The notes beneath the pieces were generated by a model. It was not told the DNA's origin. It made no database searches and saw nothing but the letters and a program-made list of their open reading frames with translations. A stretch of 64,000 bases of DNA from Hedera helix (Eukaryota; Streptophyta; Magnoliopsida; Apiales; Araliaceae), in NCBI GenBank assembly GCA_947179155.2, contig OX359265.1, positions 58,973,540 through 59,037,539 of the forward strand, written 5' to 3'. Below are positions 52,162 through 60,785 of this stretch, piece after piece. How positions within the stretch are numbered: the stretch's first letter is position 1; each line of letters starts with the position of its first letter. The position numbers were made by a program, and so were the translations under genes.

Positions 52162-54403
52162 CATCAGTAAGTCATTTTAGCTAGCGGAGTGTAGCATTGA
52201 ATATTTATTCTTTTTTAATTCCATAAGTTCGTTGTCTTGGATAGCGTAGTGATTAAAAAAGATTTTTTTTTAATTCCATTCGTCCGTTATCTAAGATGGC
52301 GGATGGATATAATCTTAAAAAAATAAAATTACTATTCCGCTATCTAAGGTGGCGAAATGAGTTTAAATTTTCCCCCAAAGTTATTCCAGCTAGCGTATTT
52401 GTGGCCTTCTGATTCCAAATCTAAGGGTTATGATTTTGACCTAGCAGCTAGTAGGTATAACACTGGCTGCTAATCCTACTAGCGGCCAGGCCGAACTCCT
52501 ATTTTCTTAGATTTTAAATTTGTCGCTACTCTTGTTAGCGGCCAAGAAAAATAAACGTTTTTGTCCGGCCGCTAGTAAGAGTATCGATCAGTGCTACTCT
52601 TACTTGCGGTCAGACCAAACTTCTAATCTTTAGATTTGGGATTAGACGGCCACAAATGCGCTAGCTGGAATAGTGTTCATAGCAAACGTTTGTTATGAAT
52701 CAACTTCCTATATATATATATATATATATATATAAAGGCGGGGCGCCTTATCGACTAGGCGTGGAGACGCTTGGCCACTACCTAACCTTAACACCTTGAT
52801 AACTATGCTTGTGACCCTTTACTTGTATTCTCTCTTTTTATCTAATAAAATTTCTTCGTGTATCTGAAATAATGTGGGAAAAAGATCTCTTCTCGCAAAT
52901 GATTTTTTCAAAAAGCTGTCGTCCTTCAAAAATTTATTTAGTTAATCTATGTGTATCTGTATGTGTGTTAGCAATTCTAGTGTCATGTCCCTCGGGTTTA
53001 TTTCACCCTATTGGTACCAATGTCATTTGTGCATATTTAAAACAGTGATTGGTACCTGAATTTTAGAGTATCATTTTGAAGCTTCGCTGTACTAATATAT
53101 TTATTTTTATTCAGGAACCTTTGGTCTGGTTGATTATACGAATTATGAAGACATGAAATATGCTGTAAGTTACTGAAGTGTGTACTTGTGTTATATGCAA
53201 GTAAGATGAATGTAACTTGCTCCAACATATTGATTTGACTCTGCTGTACTCAGATTCGGAAACTTGACGATACAGAGTTCAGAAATCCTTGGACAAGAAC
53301 TTATATTCGGGTAATTTTCATTTAGGCTTTTTTTGTTGGTTTAATGATATCTCTACTCTGAGATTTTTTCTTATAAGTTTGTTTTTCAGCCTCATTTTTG
53401 GCTAATGACATTTACCCGTGGTTTATCATCTCTTATTGATGTCTTTTTAGAGTTAGAGGAGTTTTGCCTTACAATATGAATGGCATCTCGCTCTTTTGAT
53501 GGCTCTTTTATATTCTTAGTCCTCAAAAAAATAAAAAAAAAGTTTTCAGCTATGGAGCTATGATTTTGGAACAGGCTCATTAATGACCATTAAATGACTC
53601 TTGATGTTTGATCTCCCTTTATCCCGTCAGTTTTGGCTCTAGTTTTTGTTGTGCTCATAATAGGAGGAATGATGCTTTTGTGTACTCTGTCCTACTTGCT
53701 GAAAAATGTACCTTATGCGCTCTGTTCCTCCATTTTTTGCCATACTAAGTTGAGAGTATGTGATATTGACATTATTGTATATATGGAAGCATTTGCCTCA
53801 AATTTTTTAGCTTCAAAATCCAAAAAGTTGACAAGCTTGTACTGTTGTTTTGTTCTACTTTGTTGGGTTTAGGTTAATAAATTTGAGCGCAGTCCATCTA
53901 GGAGCCGAAGTAGGAGTCGCAGTAGAAGCAGAAGTTTAAGAAGGGATAGGAGGTATGAGCTCTATTCATTTTCTTGGATCCATCCTGTAATATACTAAAC
54001 TTAGTTTATACTGTTCTCTCTTGCAGCAAATCTTTGGAACGGTCGGTCTCCAGGTCACGGTCGAGGTCGAGATCTGTATCTCCTGTCAAAGTAACCAGGT
54101 AGACAGCCTCTTAGTTGTAGCATTGTTACAATATTCTTTTCTTTTATTGTCTTACAGCAATCGTCATTTGGGTGGTCTGTCAATCATATGTGCAGGCCTA
54201 GATCAAGATCCATGTCCGGGTCTCCGCGGCAGGTGAGACATTTAAGTAGTTGACATACATATGTTCTGCTAAGCTAAAGAAAAATATACTTCTTGATTAG
54301 CAACAAATTAACCTTTTGACATAAATCTAACAGGTTTCTTGTCTTCAATAGTAACGCTCCCTTATTCTTATTAGAGTTTGGTCTTTTTCAGGGGCCATCG
54401 TGA
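40021..54403 (+). CDS. SR34A: Serine/arginine-rich splicing factor SR34A-like, twelve exons
   Basis: SF2/ASF-type SR protein of the spliceosome (nuclear). Exons: 40021-40119, 41016-41081, 41192-41266, 41351-41474, 41674-41720, 41811-41868, 53115-53164, 53254-53310, 53873-53952, 54027-54098, 54196-54232, 54392-54403; phases agree, 258 residues. RRM1: [23 protein letters not shown]1 CYCFVEF, then [21 protein letters not shown] Gly-rich linker follows, then the pseudo-RRM with its signature [20 protein letters not shown]. The pair [12 protein letters not shown] and EFRNPW is specific to SR34A-type members. The RS region is short (about 55 residues). Start could also be 40033 (MSGRFSR). Intron 6 is 11.2 kb because a MULE sits in it. 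The last exon encodes only GPS and stop, and its stop overlaps a consensus 5' splice site (see findings). A leader intron ends at 39992. Confidence 0.93.
42709..43432. repeat. Tandem duplication of 362 bp in SR34A intron 6
   Basis: ATGACTTTTAAG at 42709 recurs at 43071, and the two copies match closely to TTGTGAGAGAGGATAA-type sequence at their ends. No coding content. It lies upstream of the MULE. Confidence 0.85.
44516..45010. repeat. Left terminal inverted repeat of the MULE
   Basis: It contains five to six diverged copies of a unit built on GCTAACTAAGATG followed by a run of T/A and ATGGAATAATAAAAA, each about 60-70 bp. The right repeat has the same series inverted (CGCTATCTTAGTTAGCG...). 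Confidence 0.8.
45216..47560 (+). pseudogene. FAR1-type MULE transposase, decayed
   Basis: One plus-strand frame, interrupted by stops (near 45639, 46467, 46731 and elsewhere), carries three recognisable parts in order. First is a FAR1-like zinc-binding N-terminal region (45390-45640: [20 protein letters not shown]), with a following LVTPTK stretch. Second is the MULE catalytic core (46060-46400: [20 protein letters not shown] with the first Asp, [14 protein letters not shown] with the second, LLCFWHI). Third is a SWIM zinc finger (46960-47030: [18 protein letters not shown]). A C-terminal zinc-knuckle-like tail ([15 protein letters not shown]) is in a shifted frame at 47480-47560. It would cut and join the element's ends if intact; here it cannot be translated through. 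Confidence 0.85.
47636..48400. repeat. Tandem array, about 185-bp unit, four copies
   Basis: Each unit runs from TGGTTGTTAAGGG through TTTTTTTCACCCACCCAATGAC, GATATGGGT, GCATCCAAACATGATTTTTT, CATGTAAATGGCATTTTTT and ATAAATTATGGTTGTTTTTATGTG. Units start near 47636, 47837, 48018 and 48200, with a partial fifth at 48378. The array fills the gap between the convergent transposase and ULP1 genes. Open frames seen on both strands here are products of the repeat. Confidence 0.85.
48444..49332 (-). pseudogene. ULP1-like (C48) cysteine protease domain in the MULE
   Basis: Two minus-strand frames (49332-48763 and, after a short break, 48650-48444) together form a ULP1 SUMO-protease-like domain. Seen are [18 protein letters not shown], the catalytic-His region [13 protein letters not shown], the Asp in INLLDPWYD, and the Gln/Cys block [19 protein letters not shown]. 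His, Asp, Gln and Cys are all still present. Between the frames, [19 protein letters not shown] reads on in frame, but a stop or splice acceptor precedes it at about 48715-48725. ULP-like cargo is known from MULEs (Kaonashi-type). Its role in transposition is unknown. Confidence 0.8.
49705..51204 (-). pseudogene. Plant mobile domain (PMD) protein remnant in the MULE
   Basis: Minus-strand pieces, 5' to 3': [20 protein letters not shown] (51030-50950), [20 protein letters not shown] and QLPVLGEP (50890-50790, shifted frame), then [35 protein letters not shown] and [12 protein letters not shown] (50226-50050). This is the aminotransferase-like plant mobile domain found in MAIN-type host genes and in several transposons. 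Stops and shifts separate the pieces. It lies directly upstream of the ULP1 domain on the same strand, so PMD and ULP1 may once have been one long gene. Confidence 0.8.
51935..52708. repeat. Right terminal inverted repeat of the MULE
   Basis: Inverted partner of 44516-45010. Matching words: GATCCGCTATCTTAGTGGTC (51962) with its complement near 44975; CTATTCCGCTATCTAAGGTGGCG (52332) with its complement near 44590. It is lengthened by a TA tract (52095-52160) and by the nested insert 52381-52672. Confidence 0.8.
52381..52672. repeat. Nested palindromic insertion in the right MULE terminus
   Basis: The ends are TTCCAGCTAGCGTATTTGTG and its near-exact inverse CACAAATGCGCTAGCTGGAA. Internal repeated words are GCTACTCTTGTTAGCGGCC and GCTACTCTTACTTGCGGTC. 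In the left terminus the corresponding sequence runs straight from TTCCAGCAAATGC to TTTGGGGG, so this about 290 bp is extra. Confidence 0.65.
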
Positions 54404-55417
54404 GTTCTTTATGACCAGAGTGAAGCTTTCCGTGGAATACTCAATTGAAAGCATGTCATTTAAACCTAAGTTTTTGAGTTTTGTATCACCAGCTGATACT
54501 TTTCATGAAGTTTGTGGTGCATATGAATTTCTCATGAAGTTTGTCGAGCATATGAATATTACTGGTTTAATAGTATCTTCTAGGAATATTCATTATGTGC
54601 ACTTTGGTTTTCGTACACCAGCAATTAAGATGTTTATTTGGCCTCAATGAGGCTGTTGGATGCCCCATGAATGTATAGTTATGCCTATTCTTTTCCAGGC
54701 GGCCTCCCCCACGGAGAGTTAGCTGCCAGGTAGGTGGTTTGAGTTGGTCAAATATAATGCACATGCAGTATTCAAAGGTTTGAATGTTCTACGGAGAGTT
54801 CAGAAATTTTCTTTTGACCTCTGAACCGGATTTGAAGACACCATCATCTCAACCTAAAAAAACTACCGTTTCCAGACACTAGTAGTATTTTTACCTCAGA
54901 ATTATCATCATTATATTTATTGCATGTGTAGGAGCAACTAAACGTCGGCTCTTGTATGCTATTGGGTAGCTGATGTTAGCTGTACCTCTGTGCTCCCAGA
55001 AGTCTATTGGATGGATTTGTTATTTTGTGCTTGCTGAGACGTCCTCTCTCCAGGGGTAAGTTCAATATTGTTTTAAAAAAAAAATAAAAACAAACAAACA
55101 AGAGTTTCTTTTTTTATTGATAGAATAATCTGGAGCTGTACCTGCCCAAAATCCCTCTCGAGACCAAGTTTGAAAACCTCTCTTCAATTTGGTTGATCGT
55201 AACTCTTGAGCTCCCGAACAGGATTAATTGGGTTGATCTTCCCCTCATTTACGTCAGGGACACGGATTTGAATTGCGTAAGGGATACCATCCTGCAGTTT
55301 GTTCAAGTAAACTAAACTTTAATTTAAAGTGAAATAGATGTTGACTAGTTCCGTATTTTAGCATCATTATTATGCACTATTCCTAACTAAAACCTTGTGG
55401 AAAAAATGTACACTTTT
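54404..55417. other. SR34A 3' region and downstream spacer
   Basis: It contains possible alternative 3' exons of SR34A: an acceptor at 54698-54699 with a donor at 54731, and an acceptor near 54931. 55100-55320 is GC-richer; on the minus strand it reads IPYAIQIRVPDVNEGKINP, then INQIEERFSNLVSRGILGRY in a shifted frame. I do not recognise it. Confidence 0.45.
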
Positions 55418-57661
55418 ATGTTACGTTTGGATTGAAGAAATGGAATAGATGACAGAGAAATAATTTTAAGGCAGTTTATGTAATATCTGAAAAAAAAAAG
55501 AATTAATAATAAAATAATAGTTAACTTTATCTTAAAATATTTTAATTGGACTTTATTTTATGTTTAGGTCAAATTTATGTGGATTAAAAAATAAATAATG
55601 GATAGCATTAATTTGGTCCAATTGGGCCTCAAAATTAATTGGGTTTAATTTATATTTGAATAATTTTGAATCTTATTAAAATTTGGAGATTTAATAAAAT
55701 AAATAAATAAAATAAAATATGAATTTTAAATAGATGACTGTACCTTTGTGATCGTATGATAAAAAGGAAAAGGCCGCCGCTTCTATTAACCGAGAGGGAG
55801 AGAGAGAAAGTTGTGATTGTGGGAGTAAATTAGTTCACGGAACAAATAAAGGAATCAGGTTTGTTTTCTTTTATTATTACTTTTCTTTATATCATTAGCT
55901 ATTGGGAATATGTAATACATATGTTTATAATATTATGTATGTAAGAATCCTGTAAAGCAAATAATTTGATTAATTTCAATGTATAGGTATAATATACTAT
56001 TGCAGATTATAAAGGTACAGTAAAGGTATATACTATTGCAGATTACATACTATTGCAGATTATAATATACTGCTGCCTGACAATTCTTTTAAACATATTT
56101 ATTTTAGATAAGAGGGCATTGTAAATATGAGTATATGGTCGGTACATGCTGGAATAATAAAAGTTCATAAAATGTAGCAGTAGTAGTAGTAGTAGTAATA
56201 ATAATAATAATAATAATAATTGTACTTATTTATTATTTTATTAATTAGTTCGGACGGAAGAAATTTAGCGAACTATTTTGAGATTATAATTTGGGTATTA
56301 CATTACTGACTTTAAGTACGGATTTCGTACTCTTTCAGCGAAAATCTTTTTTAATTTCGATTTGTTCATTTTAATTATTATTTAGAAGTTAGTTATTGTT
56401 TTAGCTGATTGTTCATTTTCTAATTCGTGTGATAATTTCGTCTTGGCATTGATATTTAGAACTCGTATTTGTACTCTTTGAACTAGTTTTGTATTTATTT
56501 TGATATTTGTAGAAATGTAAATGTCAATATATTTTGGAGACTTTGCGTGTTGATGATTTGTTTCGGTTTGACATGTACACAGTAGAACTCTTTTGTGTTG
56601 ATATTATGTCACATGTGTTGTGATATAGTATTTTATTAGATTATACTGTAAAGTATACCTGAGCTATAACCACCTGTAGGGGTACCACATGCATGTCCTT
56701 TTAGCATTGAGGCATGACACCTTCCGTGGCGGTGTGATCAGTCTACGACGTCTCCGTTTTATGCTCTGATGGGAGTTGGTCATTTGGTGTTTTGTTGTAG
56801 GAGGCGTATGAGTCGGCCCTAATTTCTGTTTTGTTTTGTTCTGCGGATTGATGATGTTTGTGCCGAACACATTTTTTCGATTTTGCATATATTTGGATCT
56901 GCAGTCCAATATGTGTCTGCCTGTGTGACAGTATTTTGACTTGTCTGTGTGGTAAAATATATTTTTATTCTGTTTTGAGCTCGATATGAAATAACACCTA
57001 GTTATTTGATTCAGCCTATTATTTTGTCGTGTTAGTTTTGTTCGTTTCAGTTCAGTTCAGTTATTTACATTATTTATTTCAGTTCATTATTTTATACTCT
57101 ATATTCGTACTGGGCATTTGGCTTATACTATATTTTTTTCCCGACATATAATCAAGAGGATCAAGGGCAAGTGTTATGAGAGCTCCCTTCTTTCTAATGG
57201 TTTAGATATATTTTGTTTGGTTATGATATATTAGTTTGTTTGGAGTTGTAATAATTATCTTAAATCGTTGTATGAATTAATTTGGCTTTATTAAGATTTG
57301 ATTTGTGGCATTTATTAATTTTTGAAGTTATTCATTTTGGTGGCATAGAGCTCTTCATTTGTTTTGTAACTTTGTTATGTTTTGTTCGTAACCTTCTTTT
57401 CTATTTCGGAAAGAGGGTGTTACAGTTTAAGTGTATATTTAATTGTTAGTGAGTGTTGTCATATAATGACAAAATTATCATATATATTCATTCTATTGGA
57501 ATGAATTTTATTTTACCATCTTCATATGAAATAAAAAATTAAAGAGATGAAGTAAATTTTCATTCAATTAGAATGATTTATTTTTTAAAATAATTATTAA
57601 ATACACTAATTTTATTTTATTTATTTTTTTATTCTATTTTTTTAATCCAGATGTAACGTTA
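55418..57661. mobile_element. MITE of the ATGTTACGTTTGGATTA family, split by an LTR
   Basis: The left end is ATGTTACGTTTGGATTGAAG (55418). The right end inverted is ACGTTACATCTGGATTAAAA (57661). Without the inserted LTR the MITE would be about 290 bp, close to the 251-bp copy at 34838-35088. Confidence 0.7.
55479..57424. mobile_element. Solo LTR, 1946 bp, nested in a MITE
   Basis: Begins TGTAATATCTG and ends AGAGGGTGTTACA (TG...CA), flanked by a perfect 5-bp duplication GTTTA (55474-55478, 57425-57429). No retrotransposon coding frame inside. An AGT/AAT microsatellite lies at 56177-56220. The open frame at 56664-56909 (minus) has no recognisable domain. Confidence 0.85.
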
Positions 57662-60600
57662 ATATTTGCAATTATGATGCGGAGGTCTGCTTATTTCTCT
57701 CTCGGACTCGGGAAAGTCTCACCAATTATTGTAAAGGGAAACGAAACATTTAAATCAGCCAAAATACTTTCGAAAGCAATTTAATTTGAAGGGTACATTT
57801 GGAATTTTAAAAAGGAAAGGAAAAATAAAAGAAAGAGAAAGTTAAATGAAAAAGAAAATAAACAATTAACCATCTATTATACAACAACTTTATATTATTC
57901 TTGATATTAAGTTTCTATAAATTTACTTTTTTATAGAAGCATTAACATTTATTTTCATTTTCCTATGTGTTTTACAAGTTTGGAATGTGCCATAAGAGGA
58001 TTTTGACTTCTGTAACTTGAGCAAAAACATCCGAAATTATGAAAGTAGCATTTTAAATCAAAAATTTAAATTATTTTTCTTACATTATTACTTTCCCTAC
58101 GATAAGTCAAAAAATTACTTTTCTTATTTTAAGTCAAATTATTTTTTCTACATTAATTCAAAACTAATCCATTAACATATATGCATATAAATTTGTATTA
58201 CTCTGTTTCCACATGGTATGTTGTCCTTTGTTTTTCATGTCCTCCATCATATAAAAACAAATATTAAATCACAAATTCTCCTCAAATCGCCTCAATCCAT
58301 CTCCTTTGCTTTTGGATCGCTTTTATGTGGTGTGGTTAAGTCAATATAATAAACTGACTTTAATCTATATACTATAATTAAATAGAAGATTTGATTCGAC
58401 CTCTTTTTTTGGTTCTCATTTCTTTTGGTTCGACTTTATACTTTTTTTACATTAAATCAACTATTATATTTTTTTATATTAATTCAACTTTCTTACATTC
58501 ATTTAACCTATTATAGTTTTACAAGAAAAGAATATCGTCGTACTTAATATTATAATAATTATCTATGTACTTATAATATATATATTTGAATTTATCTTAC
58601 TTAATATTAAATTTTTAGTTTTATTAAAATAAAAATAGCAACACAACAATATATTATAAATTGAATTTATGGCACAAATGTGCACACATTATTGCGCATG
58701 CATTGAGTAGATTAAAAAATAGATAAATAACAAGATCATATTACTTAATTTTTTTATATATTATTATTAAGTAAAAATTTATTGCAATTTAGATAACATA
58801 ATTTAAAAAAAAAAACTTCAAAGATCATATTATCTAGTTTGAATTTGTTACTATTATTAAAATATAAGTATAATTATATTTCAAGTATATTAACTGTGAT
58901 TTTAGTATTAATAAAATAATATAGCTTTAGTTGAAAATTATTTTCTTAGCAAGGGTTATCTTACTTAATATTAAATTATTACTATTATTAAAATATAAGC
59001 ACAAATACGATATACTGGCCAACCATATGATTCAATTAATAGAAAAAATAATTACTTCATCCAATAATAATATATTTATAATAAAAATTTAGCAATATAT
59101 ATTCTAAGATAAGAGCCGGGGTGTTATTATAAGCTAAGCATAGAAAATCAAACACGAAAAAGTTAGGATGGAACCGACTAGACTCAGTTCCGGGAGGGGA
59201 GGGAAGGAGGCGTAAGAAGACGGACGGTGTGTAGAGTAGAGCAGAGAGGTCAAAATCTCCTGGTAAGTAGTGTTAACTGTATACTATACTATTCTTGTTA
59301 AAAACAAGTAATTCCAGCTAAATCCATAACAGATCGAACAGAAGAGACCATAAAGGGCTTCGGACCAACTTCTCATGCTCCTTCCTTCCTTCCCCGAACA
59401 AGAAGAAGAGAACACCAATAATGGCGTTTATTGTTTTGAGACCCACCATTCCTAGCTTCTAGGATTGGATGTAATGTAATGTAATTCATTCTTATTTTTT
59501 AATAATTTCTTCTTAATCTCTTGCATGCCCCATTTATTCTACCAGACAACATCTATTCTACCAGTAGAATAAATAAATACTTAATTGGTAATCTCTTCGT
59601 CAACTAATGTAATCATCCTAGCTAGCTATTCCTTCTATATTCAACTAATTTACTGACGGTGGTGGGAGGAGGGTCCATCAAATACAAAAGATCATTGACC
59701 CCCATTAGGCAGCAGGCACATTATGCATGCATGCATGCGTACATAAATATTGCGCGTACGTGGTCACAAATTTTAGGGCGTGGAAGCCATCCCCCCTCAT
59801 TCTACAATATCGATCTTTACTCTTCAATTCATACATATTAAAGAGAGAGGTTGATCCTTCCTCGTATAATTTCTCACATGTATTTTGGCCCAAAAAAATA
59901 ACTACGTGTACCCTTGAAAACTGACCCTCACTTCATTTCTCACATGTGAATTTCCATTCACTAATTGCCCTTTCTTTATCTCTCAATCAGATCTTTTGTT
60001 AGCCGCAGGTTGGATGGCCTGCACCTATATATATATATAGCTACCTCCTCTTCTTTTCTTTTATACCTTCTTAATTTACTATCAATTCAAGAGGAACATC
60101 GATCTCGTATTCCTTGGCTCTTCTTCTGGAAATGGCCGTGGCTACTCTTTACGTACACGACAGTAGCTGCTATTGGAATTTATTTCCTCGATTATAAACA
60201 CCAAATTTCCGAAGGTATATATAATTAACCACATTTGGTCGTGCGATTAATGCTTCCCTCGCTATACATAGACACAACCGGTGGCATCGCTAATGGCGGG
60301 ACAAAGATTCATAGCTAGATAAGACGACAATTTTATTGATTGAAATTACATCCTTTTGGATTGTTTACCACAGTTCAAACACAATATTATGGTGTTGCAG
60401 ACTACCAACATTACCAGTAGTAATCAAAGTGAAATGAATCGTAAGATTCAAGAACAGAAACGCAAATCAAAGAGGTTTCCTGATTTTAGATAAAAGGCAA
60501 GCATTCATAATATGCCATGCAACAGCCAAATTATTTCTGAAACATACATAGGAGTACATAAGCTTCATTTAACAAGCTTATCATTTCCAAATTCCCAAAA

Positions 60601-60785
60601 GATTTCTCGAGAGAACTTGAGATCATCTAAGTTTCTTTTTCCCTTTGAGATTATCGTGATCTCATGAAGTATATCTAACACCAATTCCTCTTCCCTCCTT
60701 TATATTTAACTCTAGCAGCTAACAAAAATAGTAAAAACACTTTCTTTTCTGAGGTGAGTGACAAAAGCTTTAGTTTATGAACAGA
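57662..60785. other. Intergenic spacer
   Basis: 57662-59100 is AT-rich with nothing recognised. 59160-59470 and 59650-60240 are GC-richer and could hold a leader or a non-coding transcript. The open frame at 59965-60228 has a hydrophobic segment (WLFFWKWPWLLFTYTT) and ends next to a GT, but it matches no family I know. A run of ATGC repeats occurs at 59724-59739. 60300-60785 is probably the 3' UTR side of the START gene. Confidence 0.4.

Larger units (their letters stand above)
44516..52708. mobile_element. Mutator-like element (MULE) with transposase, ULP1 and PMD genes, 8.2 kb
   Basis: The left end begins GGAAATGATCCGCAACAAAC and the right end, inverted, GGAAGTTGATTCATAACAAA. The inverted similarity continues for about 480 bp on the left (to about 45010) and about 775 bp on the right (51935-52708). 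The right repeat is longer because of a TA tract and a nested palindromic insertion. Flanks are TATATATAG and TATATATAT, compatible with a 9-bp duplication but in TA repeats. Cargo: FAR1-type transposase on plus, then tandem repeats, then ULP1 and PMD frames on minus. All frames have stops or shifts, so this copy is decayed. It lies in intron 6 of SR34A. Confidence 0.85.
43541..52812. mobile_element. Possible older element flanking the MULE
   Basis: 43543-43565 (GTCACCATGCTTATCAAGGCG) and, inverted, 52790-52812 (GTCACAAGCATAGTTATCAAGG) form an imperfect terminal inverted repeat. Both arms continue into GGCG/AGGCG-rich sequence (to 43690 on the left, 52737 on the right) unlike the rest of the intron. 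This suggests an earlier insertion into which the MULE later jumped. Class not determined. Confidence 0.4.

Noticed and set aside
59965..60228. Hydrophobic small open frame as a gene
   Set aside because: It could be one exon of something, but there is no family match, no second exon and no leader support.
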